From Brassica napus (lineage: Eukaryota; Streptophyta; Magnoliopsida; Brassicales; Brassicaceae): 64,000 bases of DNA. Shown one piece after another: positions 51,023 to 60,484 of this stretch. A program made the position numbers and the translations under genes. The stretch lies in assembly GCF_020379485.1 (NCBI RefSeq), contig NW_026014892.1, positions 248,001-312,000 on the forward strand, written 5' to 3'. The notes below the pieces were generated by a model. It was not told the origin of the DNA. It worked only from the letters and a program-made list of their open reading frames with translations, and did not search any database. How positions within the stretch are numbered: position 1 is the stretch's first letter; each line of letters opens with the position of its first letter.

Positions 51023-51260
51023 GTTGAATGATGAACTCTCTAAGCTTCAGAAACTTTATCTTGAGTTGGATGACTTGTAGAAACCTTCACAGCCTCGATC
51101 TTCAACCCACACAGCTTCAGATGACACACCACAACCAGTCTTGAACTTGAAAAGTACCCAGAAACTCTCAAACACACAAGAGTTTCTTCAAAGCTTCAAC
51201 CTTGAAACTTCAAAGAATCTCACACGACCTCAGGCTCTCACTAACCTGGCTCTGATACCA
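51023..51260 (-). promoter_or_regulatory. RT-M primer-binding site and 5' leader
   Basis: Complement of 51245-51260 is a perfect iMet primer-binding site. Leader resembles those of RT-B and RT-L. Confidence 0.88.
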
Positions 51261-51805
51261 TATCACTTTTAGTGATGTTAAGAGTAATCTGAGTGTTTAG
51301 AGAAGATTAGAATAAGTTTAGAGAAGATTAAAGTATGAAATGAGATTAAGAGTCTAAAGAGAAACTTTGAGAGAGACTAAAAGAGACTCATAACTTTCTT
51401 AATCTTATTAATGATGAGGTTACAATATATATAGAGAGATCAGATACAAGGGTTTCCATTTGATCACTATTCTAAGCATGTGGAGTCAAAGGGAAGAGGC
51501 TCCTCATTTCAAACTCAGCCAATGAGAGTGTGATCGTGTGTGAGGCATCTTGGACTGAGATGCTTTGCCTTTCCAGCCTGTCACAGCCTGTCAAGGCTCT
51601 CCACCTTATCCACAACCTGATCCTAACCTCAGCGCACACTCCTCTCTTCCTGGTAAGTTTCCCTTTACCCATTTCACTCTCAAGTAACTCCTTTTACTAA
51701 GGTAACTTCCTTTTAACCCTTTTTACCACAGTAACTAATATTTACTGTGGTAACTTTCTCCACCCAAGTAACTTCAACACTCCATAACTACTCCTCATCT
51801 CAACA
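51261..51805 (-). repeat. RT-M 5' LTR
   Basis: 545 bp. Contains GCATGTGGAGTCAA (51477-51490) and a TATATAT stretch at 51424-51432, giving the usual module on the coding strand. Confidence 0.94.
51424..51490 (-). promoter_or_regulatory. RT-M U3 core promoter module
   Basis: TTGACTCCACATGC, then CTATATATATT on the coding strand. The dyad lies further upstream in U3. Confidence 0.5.
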
Positions 51806-54418
51806 TGAAGGTCCTGTCAAGGTGAAGAGAGTGTGATCTAATTCAGACTTCCTAAAGCCTCTCCCATTGAGTGTTGTACTCAGCTTCCTGTACCAAGCTC
51901 TAGGTGATTGTTTCAGCCCATATATTGCCTTCTTCAATCTCAATACATTCCCTGGCTTTACTAGATGCTCAAGACCAGGAGGAGGAAGCATGTATACCTC
52001 ATCTTCTAGCTCACCTTGTAAGAAAGCATTCTTCACATCCATCTGCCACAAATCCCACTCCAAGTTTGTTGCAATGGACAACACAATCCGAACTGTATGT
52101 AGCTTAGCTACTGGTGCAAAGGTATCAATGTAATCCTCTCCATAGGTTTGTGTAAATCCTCTTGCAACCAATCTGGTCTTCTTCCTATCAATCTGTCCAT
52201 TTGCTAGATACTTGATTGTGAAGATCCATCTACTAGATACAGCCCTCTTTCCCTTAGGCAGCTCACTCTCATACCATGTATCATTTTTGATCATAGCACC
52301 TGCTTCAGCTCCCACTGATTCTTTCCATTCCTTGTCTAACATAGCTTCTTCATAAGTCCTTGGTACATAACTCTCATCCAGACTAATCATAAAGGCATAA
52401 TGCTCCTCTGGAAACTCAGCAAAGGAACACACGGCTTGAGAAGGATGCTCCACAGCCTGGGCATTGTAGTACACTCTCGTGTTTACCCAGTTGGAAGGAT
52501 CCCTCTTTATCCTTGTGCTCCTCCTCAAAGCTTGAACCTGATCTTCAGTTTGCACACTAGCCGGCTCCACTTGCTCTTCTTCTGAACTGGCCGGTCTGAC
52601 TTGTTCTTCTACACTAGACTGAACCTCATCCACTTCTCCACTAGACTGAACCTCATTGTTCTCAACTTCTTGTGATGTATCTTGATCATGAAGACCTGAA
52701 TCCTCTTGGTTTTGCTCTTGCTCACCAGATTCAGTTCCATTCCCCCTCTCATGATCAAGAGGAGTTGTTCTTCCAGCTCCACCACTCTGATTGGAAGACT
52801 CTCTCCTTCCGGTTTCCTGATCCTGGGATAATCCTATCCCAAGCTTCTCTAACAACACTCTCAGTATTGTTGCCTTATCAGATGGAGCTTGAGACAAATC
52901 CTTCAGATTTTCCCACTCCTTTTCTTCATAATAACCTTTTGTTTCAACAAACTTCACTTCTCTAGATACCATCACTCTCCTTGCTTCAGGATCATAGCAC
53001 TTGTACCCCTTCTGAGTGATAGAGTAACCAATGAACATAGCCTTAGTACTCTTTGCCTCCAGCTTGTTTCTCTGCTCTCCTGGAACCATGACATAACACA
53101 CACACCCAAAGACACGTAGATGATCAATGACAGGTTTGCTCTTGTTCAACACCTCAAATGGAGACAGATTCTTCAATATCTTGGTGGAACCCGGTTGATG
53201 AGATAGCAAGCAGTCTGCACAGCATCACTCCAAAAACGTTTTGGGACATTTGCATGAAACATCATCGATCTAGCAACCTCCATCAAGTGCCTGTTCTTCC
53301 TCTCAGCTACACCATTCTGCTGTGGTGTATAAGGGCAGCTAGTCTGATGCACAATCCCATGCTTGGCTAGATGATTCTTGAAGGCATTGCTGATGTATTC
53401 ACCTCCATTATCTGATCTCAGTACCTTCACAGTAGCATTGTATTGATTAGATACATATGCTTGGAAGTTCATAAATGCTTCTAGCACCCTATCTTTAGAT
53501 GGAAGCAATGTAAGCCAAGTATACTTAGACTTCTCATCAATGAATGTCACAAAGTACTTCTGGTTATCTCTAGACAAACAAGGAGCCGTCCACACATCTG
53601 AATGAACTAGATCAAAGCAATGCTCATAAGTAGTTTCTGAAGTTGGAAACACAGTCCTACAATGCTTTCCTAATATGCAAGCCTCACACTCTAAGTGATT
53701 AAATGACATATTAGGCATGATCAATTCAATTGCACGAGCATGAGGATGTCCCAATCTAGCATGCCAAGTCATACTATCACACTTATCAACAGCACTACTT
53801 AAGCACACAAAATCAAGGAGTTTAGAATTCTTAGCCATTTGAAGATGGTATAGCTGATTCTTGCTGTCTCCTCTGCCAATAACTCTCCCAGTCTTCAAAT
53901 CTTGAAACTCAACTTCATCAGGTCTGAATACTACTTGACAATCAAGATCAATGGTAGCTTTCTTCACAGATAACAGATTTGAAGTGAACCGGGGCATGTA
54001 GAAGGCAGTTGTGTCCTTCTCAAACAGCTTGAGCTTTCCCACTCCTTCTATTGGGATCATAGCACCATTAGCTATCATAACACTCCCTGTTGCAGCCTTG
54101 ATCTCACTTATAAGCTTCCTATCACTGATCATATGATGGCTTGCTCCAGAATCAATCACAATGGGTTTAAGAGCTCCGGATTGTACATCATGTTTCTTGC
54201 TTGCTGCTAAAGCTTGTACACGTTCCATGAACACCCTCCATTCCTTCCTGGTGATAGGATCATCAGCTCTACCTTCTTCCTCCTGCTCTCTTAGTCCCAT
54301 TGTCTCATTTAGAGAACCACTTATGAGGGCTGAGTAAGAACACTCTCCCACAACTCTCTTCCTACCCTTTCCTATGTTGATATAAGCTTTGGATAGCATT
54401 CTGCACCTCCTCCTCTTC

Positions 54419-54551
54419 CGGAAGCCCTCACTCCTACTCCCGGTTAGCCTCCATGAGCCCTCACTCCTACTCATGGTTAGCTTCTGGAAGCTCTCACTCC
54501 TACTCCCAGTTGGCTTCCATGAGCTCTCACTCCTACTCATGGTTAGCCTCT
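54419..54551 (-). repeat. Four 33-bp tandem repeats in RT-J gag
   Basis: CTCACTCCTACTC recurs at 54427, 54460, 54493 and 54526, exactly 33 bp apart. Each unit codes 11 residues around TxSRSE. The array lies where CCHC-class Gag has its nucleic-acid-binding zinc knuckle. Confidence 0.88.
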
Positions 54552-55098
54552 CATCATCTCTTATTATCTCATATGCCCTTCTTATAAGCACACAGATCTC
54601 TTCCATTTCCGGAAGCTGTTTCCCTCTTAGAACCATCTCCACCAGCCACCCATATGATGACTCCATGCTCGCCAAGAGCTTCAAGACCATCTCTTGCTCT
54701 GGTGTAGCCTCCCCATCCACATGGGATCTCAACCCTTGTAGTTCAACCCACAAGTGTTGTAGCTTCCTCACATGGTTATTGAACTCTTCTCTTCCTTGTT
54801 TAACTCCACTGATCACCTTCTTGACTTCATACACTCTCCTAAGATTGATCTTGTTCTCATAAACATCTTCAATCTTCTCAAGCAGTGTACTTTCTTCAAG
54901 ACTAAAGCAATCTCCACTTGTTTCTCTTGCTGTCTGATCTTTCTCAGCAGCTTTACCCTTCAAAGACTCTTCCTTCTCATGGTTTCTCCAAACTCCACAC
55001 CTTTTCAGAGTTGTTTTCATCTGTGAGAACCACCCCCACTCATTCCCTCTCTCTTTCTTCTCTTCACGCCTTGCTGTACCAGATTGAAGCAGCTCCAT

Positions 55099-55380
55099 TT
55101 TCTTTAGCCTAAAGCAACAACCTTTAGCCTAGATCTTCCCCCAAATGCTTCTAATCTCACACGCCAAGCTTACCAACCAGCTAGACCCCTCTTCTGACCT
55201 TGTCAAACACCTAAAGGGACTCCCTTGAAGCTGACTCTCCAAAAGAAACACCAACAGACACAAACTTGAACTTTAAAGGATCTATCTCTTGAAAAATCTC
55301 AAGAACTCTCAAGAACACTCAAGAACATTTAGAAAAACGAAATCACTCTCTCCTTTTCAAGGAACCTGGCTCTGATACCA
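55099..55380 (-). promoter_or_regulatory. RT-J primer-binding site and 5' leader
   Basis: Complement of 55365-55380 is the primer-binding site. Leader repeats CAAGAACTCT / CAAGAACACT at about 55298-55327 (GTTCTTGAG on the coding strand). Confidence 0.88.
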
Positions 55381-55906
55381 TAAACACTTTTGTGTTTTAG
55401 AGAATGATTCAAACAACCAGAGATACTTAGATTCAAAGATTAAAGAGATTAAGAGATTTTAGTGAGAGAATCAAGAGAGAGACTCAAAACTCCATTAATT
55501 ATTAAAGATGAGGTTTACAACATACTTATATGAGAGAGACAATCAATTTCGAAATCAATCAGATAAGGTAGAGGTTCAGGGCATGTGTAGTCAAAGAGAG
55601 CCATCCAAAAGCAGCCAATGGGAGTCTTCACATGCTTGATCCCTTTGGCATCTTTTACTAGATGCTGTCTACTTTACAGCCTGTCTCCAGCCTTATCCAG
55701 CCCTAAACCTTATCCAGACTGCTCCTCCCTTATCCATACAGCTCCTTGGTCGTGGCTTACTCTCCAATGTGAGCCAAGGTAACTTTCCAAGCTTTAACTT
55801 AGTTACCACAGTAAAACCAAAGTTACTGTGGTAACTCCAAAGTTACTGTCTGTCTCAATCCTCATTCTCTATCAATGTAGTCACTCTTTATTACCTCATC
55901 TCAACA
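55381..55906 (-). repeat. RT-J 5' LTR
   Basis: 526 bp, complete, TAAACACTTTTG to CTCATCTCAACA. It shows what the RT-K target looked like before insertion. GCATGTGTAGTCAA at 55581-55594, TTTCGAAA near 55547, CTCATATAAG near 55525 on the coding strand. Confidence 0.95.
55525..55594 (-). promoter_or_regulatory. RT-J U3 core promoter module
   Basis: TTGACTACACATGC, TTTCGAAA and a TATAAG box in order on the coding strand. Confidence 0.48.
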
Positions 55907-57574
55907 ATTATGAGGGTGTCCTAATCTAGCATGCCACAATGCATTTTTACTTAAACTAGAACCAGAAACAGAAGTAAACGAGCAGCTATAACTAGAAACA
56001 GGAGCAAGATCTTCAAGTAAATACAATTCTCCTTTAGTCACTCCCTTTCCAATCATCTTGCTGCTTTTAATATCCTGAAACTTCACATCATTAGGACTGA
56101 ATATGACATTGCATTGCAAATAAGTAGCACATTTCTTAACAGATAACAAGTTTGAAGTAAATTCAGGCATATAAAAGGCTTTAGTTTCCTTATCAAACAG
56201 TTTAAGACTTCCTATTCCTCTAATAGGTATCTTATCTCCATTAGCTATCATCACGTTACCATTCATTGGTACAATGTTTTTAATCAAACTAGTGTCACTT
56301 ATCATATGATGAGATGCACCGGAATCAACTACTAAAGGCTTAATGGTATGTGAACTAGCAATATGAGCAAGGATACTAGATGGTTTGAATGCATGACCAT
56401 TCCTAGCAAAACTAGCCGTTCTAGATTGATTTATTATCTCTATCACACTTTCATGCATCCTATCAATTCTAGTTGGATTCTCATCATTCTCTATAGCCCT
56501 AGCACCAAAGGAATATCCAAACATGTTTCCATGCTCCTTGAAGAGCTTAATGAGAGCATCCAGGTCGGATTTCTTTAGATACTCTTGATCATAGTTCCCA
56601 CGGTTGCTTGGGGCTCCAGTGTAGGCTACAAGAGACCTCCCATCACCTGCTTCACACCCATCTATCTCCTTCCCTTTGCTAGTACCCGCTCCACTTGCGC
56701 TTGCTCCCTCGGAGACATTAGCCCTTGCCTCTCTGTCCTTCATAAACTTTGCCGGCTTGAGATGGGGATAGAGTATCCAGCATTGGCTCTTCTTGTGGCC
56801 ATGCTTCTTGCAGTGATCACAGTTCCCATTGAACCTCCTCTCATCATACTTCCCATGCGCAGCCTTGTGTGCTTGTGGAGCTTCCCCTCCCTCCTCTTGA
56901 GTTGCTTGATTCACGAGAGATAGCTCTCCTTTCTTTCCAAACAACCCAATGGAGCCTTGTTCATTCTGAATCCTTGCGCACACTTCTTCAAGATCAGGTA
57001 GTGTGTCCTCTCTAAGCAAGTGTTGGATAAGACCATTGTAAGCCGGATTCATGGTGAGGAGTAGCCCAAAGACCTTGTCTTGCTCTCTCCTTTTGTTGAG
57101 CTCATCTGCATCTGTAGTGCTTGGCCTCAACATCTCCAGCTCGGACCAGAGTGTTCTGAACCTCCCTAGATGCTTGGTGAACTCCATATCCTCTTGTGCC
57201 AAGTTGTTTATAGCCTGCTTCACCTCAAACACACGGCTCAGGTTTGATGTATTCCCATACACCTTCTTCAACGTATCCCACAGCTCTTTAGCAGACTCAC
57301 AGTAGCTGTATGCATCTAGAATCGCCGGCTCAAGTGAAGCATGCAGCACTGACATCACCAACATGTCCTCCTGATGCCACTTCTCTTCCGCTTTGCTTGC
57401 GGCTTCTCCTTCAGTTTCTCCTTGGGTGATGAGCTTTGGAGCCTCTCCTGGCGTGATTTGTTTCCAAAGCCCTTTGCTTCCCACCGTGGTTCTCACCATT
57501 CGAGACCACACCAAGTAGTTGGTTCCCTTGAAGCAAACCACTACCTTCATGTTCATGTTCATACCACTCTCCAT
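55907..57574 (-). pseudogene. RT-B Gag, protease and pre-integrase start
   Basis: ATG 57574 (MESGMNMNMKVVVCFKG). Zinc knuckle CDHCKKHGHKKSQC, protease VDSGASHHMISD, ending WHARLGHPHN at the RT-J insertion. First five bases on the left (ATTAT) are the RT-J TSD copy. The frame is open throughout this block; the gene is broken only by the insertions and the lost 3' part. Very close to RT-L Gag but with a single ARNGHAFKPSSILAHI segment. Confidence 0.92.
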
Positions 57575-57821
57575 GATGCACGATGACTTCTCTAGACTTC
57601 ACAAACTGATCTTGAGTTAAAAGACTTGTAAGAACACTCACTGCCTCGGTCTTCAACCTCACAGCTTCAGCAACACACTAAAAACTAGTCTTTGAACTCG
57701 GACAATACCCAGAACCTCCCAAGAACGCAAGAACACCAACCAAACTCTTTAAAGCTTCAATCTTGAATCTCCAAAGAGCCTACCACGAACTCAGGTTCTC
57801 ACTAACCTGGCTCTGATACCA
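57575..57821 (-). promoter_or_regulatory. RT-B primer-binding site and 5' leader
   Basis: Complement of 57806-57821 is the iMet primer-binding site, abutting the LTR. About 231 bp of leader; no gene seen. Confidence 0.88.
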
Positions 57822-58373
57822 TATCACTTTTAGTAATGTTTAGAGTAATCTGAGTGTTTAGAGAAGAATAGAATCGATTTAGAGAAGATTAGAGTATGAA
57901 ATGAGATTATGAGTCTAATATGGAACCATTGAGATTAAAGACTAAGAGAAAGACTCAAAACTTGCTTAATCTTATTAATGAGTGAGGTTACATATTTATA
58001 AGAGAGACACAAGGGTTTACAAGAAGGGAAATGGGCACTATTGAACCGTGTGGAGTCAAGGGGCGCCTTTTGAATGATTGGTCGGGATGGCTCACATGCT
58101 TTGGCTCTTTACAGCCTGTTCCAGCCTGGCACGCTCTTTCCTTATCCTCTCAACGGTCTGATCCAACTCCCTAAGCTACCCAAGTCACTCCTCCTTAGTT
58201 ACCGTCTCACTTGGATAGGGTATGGTAAGTTTTGGTTGAGGTTTGGATGGTACGGCTTGTACGGCCTTGTACGGCCAGCCGTACCATACTCTCCCAAACT
58301 TTCCTAAGTACTTCATCTCCTCTTCATTCAACTCCTTATCTCTTCATATCCATATACTCAGCTCATCTCAACA
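57822..58373 (-). repeat. RT-B 5' LTR
   Basis: 552 bp, TATCACTTTTAGTAATG to CATCTCAACA in reverse. GTACGG cluster at about 58252-58285; GTGTGGAGTCAA at 58048-58059 and an ATTTATA (TATAAAT) box near 57994. Confidence 0.92.
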
Positions 58374-58692
58374 TGAAGGATCAAGCGGAGCAGGGCCATC
58401 TAACCGAGGAACGGAAATGGAGAACCGTGAAGGAGATGGAAAGGCTTTGGTGACCTATACTGGAGCTATCAACCCCCGAGGCAATGATCAAGACTTCATC
58501 AGGAGATCCGAGATGGATGCACTCATCAAAAGGCTCAAGGATAATGGTAACATTCATGGGTATTCATTTGGTGCATCTATGATTGCTAGAACTATAGAAA
58601 TGACTCCTAATGTGGCTGAGATTGCTAGGATTGATAGTAAGACTGGAATTGAGCAGTGCATTGATAGAAATGCTAGGATGAATGCATATAGA
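58374..58692 (+). pseudogene. RT-A Gag fragment, oldest visible target
   Basis: Frame from 58375 codes EGSSGAGPSNRG...REGDGKALVTYTGAINPRGNDQDFIRRSEMDALIKRLKDNGNIHGYSFGASMIARTIE...RNARMNAY, matching the Gag to protease spacer of RT-I with moderate divergence. RT-B ends on its left, RT-N begins on its right at 58693. The rest of RT-A lies on both sides outside the window. Confidence 0.85.
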
Positions 58693-59285
58693 TGTTGAGA
58701 TGTGTTGAGGTATATGAGAAGGCATTGAGGAGTTAAGGACATGAGAAAGCAAAGGAGTGAACGGAAAGGGATTGTAGAGTGAGCTAAGGAATGGTACGGA
58801 CAGGCCATCCGTACACTGACCGTACCAAGGTGAAACTAGGACGGTAACTTCATCGAGTAACTCGTATGAACCGAGGTGAAGTTACACTCGACCAAAAGCT
58901 TATCCAGACGTTGGAGTGGATAAGGGAGGCGCGGCTTGACAGCTAGGACAGGCTGGCAAAGGCTGGAAAGGAAGAGCATCTTGGACTTGGATCAGGAAGA
59001 TGCCCAAACGTGTGAGGCCAGTCATTGGCCGGTTCAAACAAAAGCAAAGGCTCTTCCCTTGACTTCACATGCTTGTCTACTCTTGTGTTTCGAAAAACCC
59101 TAATGTCTAGGACTATATATAATGTAACCTCATCATTAATAAAGATCAGACAGTTCTAAACAATCTTTCTCTTTACTCATTTCACTATGATTCTCCATTA
59201 GTCTCTAATCAGTCTCTTAATCTCTTATTCTCCTTCTCTAATCCTTTCTAAACTCAGATTATTCTTTACATTCCTAAATATCATA
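58693..59285 (+). repeat. RT-N 5' LTR
   Basis: 593 bp, TGTTGAGATGTG to AAATATCATA. GTACGG / CCGTAC copies at 58795-58834. TTGACTTCACATGC (59059-59072), TTTCGAAA (about 59088) and CTATATATAA (59113-59122) form the core module. Confidence 0.9.
59059..59122 (+). promoter_or_regulatory. RT-N U3 core promoter module
   Basis: TTGACTTCACATGC, TTTCGAAA, CTATATATAA in that order, the same spacing pattern as RT-I. Confidence 0.5.
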
Positions 59286-59546
59286 TGGTATGAGAGCCAG
59301 GTTGATTACAATCTGAGTTCGTGAGTGATTCTCTTAAGGATTCAAGTTCGAAACTTTAAGAGAACAAGTGAGTGTGTTTGAGAGTTCTTTAGATTTCAAA
59401 GGCTCAAAGTGTTTTGTGTGTGTCTTGGTGATCCGTGGGAGGTTCATTTGAAGACTCAAGAGTGAATCTGTGTTCTAGAGAACAGCGTGGGTTCTCAGTA
59501 CAAGATCTAACCGGTTGTTCAAGCTGTAGACGTCAAGCTGTTCAAG
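59286..59546 (+). promoter_or_regulatory. RT-N primer-binding site (one mismatch) and 5' leader
   Basis: 59286-59301 reads TGGTATGAGAGCCAGG; all other copies have C where this has G at the seventh base. This may weaken tRNA annealing or be a later mutation. Leader of 245 bp to ATG 59547. Confidence 0.85.
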
Positions 59547-59755
59547 ATGGAGAGTGGTATGAAGATGAAGGTCGCGGTGACATTCAAAGGAAGCAACTAC
59601 CTAGTCTGGTCTAGGATGGTGAAGACTGCTGTGGGAAGCAAGGGGAAGCATATCACATCTGGTGAGGCTCCAATGGCGATTACTCAAGAGGGTGACAAGG
59701 AGAGCCCCGCGGAGAGTGTTGTAGAGAAGTGGCAACAAGAAGATATGATGGTGAT
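59547..59755 (+). pseudogene. RT-N Gag N-terminus, cut by RT-O
   Basis: MESGMKMKVAVTFKGSNYLVWSRMVKTAVGSKG then KHITSGEAP; the two codons for LW seen in RT-I between KG and KH are missing. Open until RT-O inserts after QQEDMMV at GTGAT (59751-59755). Confidence 0.88.
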
Positions 59756-60343
59756 TATAAGTTTGAGAAATGTAAAGTATAATCTGAGTTTAGAAGAGAA
59801 TATGAGATAGATTAAGGTAGAATGGGAGATTATGAGACTAATGGAGAATCATTGTGAAATGTGTAGAGAGATTTAGTGATTAGAACTGTCTGATCTTAAT
59901 AATGATGAGCTCACAACTTATATAGGTCCATACACATTAGGGTTTCGAAATCATAAGGATAAGATAGCATGTAGAGTCAAAGATGAGCTGGTGCTTTAGT
60001 TTGAATCGGCCAATGATAGTCTCCACACGTTTGAAGCATCTTCTTGATCCAAGACTAGATGCTCTTCCTTTCCAGCTCTTGCCAGCCTGTCCTAGCTGTC
60101 AAGCCGCGCCTCCCTTATCCTCTCCAACGTTCGGATAAGGCTTTGGTCAAGTGTAACTTCAAGTCGGTCCATGTAAGTTACCCGGAGAGTTACTTGGCCG
60201 CTTTTACCTTTGTACGGCCAATGGTACGGCCTATCCGTCCGTACCATCCCTATCAGCTCATTCCTCCTCTTAACTCCTTGCTCTCTCTTTATGTTCTCAA
60301 CTCCTTTGTGTCTTTACCTCAAATGCCTCAACTCATCTCAACA
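59756..60343 (-). repeat. RT-O 3' LTR
   Basis: 588 bp, TATAAGTTTGAG to CATCTCAACA in reverse. GTACGG / CCGTAC repeats at about 60211-60245. GCATGTAGAGTCAA at 59967-59980. Confidence 0.92.
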
Positions 60344-60484
60344 CTCCCCCTCAAGCTTAGCTTTGTGAAAGTCTAAGCTTGGACAGCCATGAGATCTTCC
60401 TCATTAAAAACCTCACCAAGGAAAACCCATTGGGACAAAACCTTGATGAGGGAAAAAGAGTAAGGACCTCACAGCCAAAGGGGA
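60344..60484 (-). promoter_or_regulatory. RT-O 3' untranslated region: stem-loops and polypurine tract
   Basis: Polypurine tract complement 60344-60352; AAGCTTAG / CTAAGCTT hairpin at 60353-60380, identical in type to RT-I. Confidence 0.75.

Larger units (their letters stand above)
45766..51805 (-). mobile_element. RT-M: young Ty1/copia element with mixed LTR type and broken polyprotein
   Basis: LTRs 45766-46309 (544 bp) and 51261-51805 (545 bp) differ by one substitution and one indel. Flanks are TGACG (45761-45765) and TGAAG (51806-51810); RT-J relatives read TGAAG, so the left copy probably mutated. Polyprotein is the CCHC class, like RT-H, but the LTR carries the ACTGTGG dyad instead of GTACGG clusters. 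Confidence 0.93.
44771..55098 (-). pseudogene. RT-J gag-pol, split by RT-M, Gag with repeats instead of a zinc knuckle
   Basis: ATG 55098 (MELLQSG). Gag core VYEVKKVISGVKQGREEFNNHV...LWVELQGL; then four 11-residue repeats of the type LTMSRSEGSWR (about 54420-54550), a basic RKRRRCRMLSK stretch and GECSYSA. No CCHC motif. Protease DSGASHHMISD, integrase SDVW, RSDNGGEY, VAERKNRH. A 1-bp deletion near 53186 (in LINRVP) shifts the frame; it reopens from about 53190 down to 51806. After RT-M, 45765-44771 codes YVDD and RNase H to LDLTPRS. Apart from the insertion and frameshift all catalytic motifs are present. Confidence 0.93.
31791..55906 (-). mobile_element. RT-J: Ty1/copia element hosting RT-K and RT-M
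   Basis: TSD ATTAT at 31786-31790 and 55907-55911, about 24 kb apart. LTRs are 526 bp: left in two pieces (31791-32042 and 44355-44628), right 55381-55906, with about four differences. RT-K sits in the left LTR and RT-M in RT. The polyprotein is of the class lacking a zinc knuckle and, besides the insertions, has one frameshift. Same LTR family as s2. Confidence 0.94.
24675..58373 (-). mobile_element. RT-B: Ty1/copia element in pieces, hosting RT-C, s2 and RT-J
   Basis: Three blocks read as one minus-strand element: integrase (24675-25047), pre-integrase (31710-31790) and Gag to pre-integrase with leader and 5' LTR (55912-58373). They rejoin codon by codon when s2 (TSD CTTAC) and RT-J (TSD ATTAT) are removed. 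The rest of pol and the 3' LTR lie beyond RT-C, off the window. The right flank at 58374 is gag of RT-A, with TGAAG as the probable TSD. Confidence 0.92.

Noticed and set aside
54419..54551. Possible CRISPR-like array from the 33-bp periodic repeats
   Set aside because: Units are contiguous, in frame and coding; there are no spacers and the context is a plant retrotransposon.
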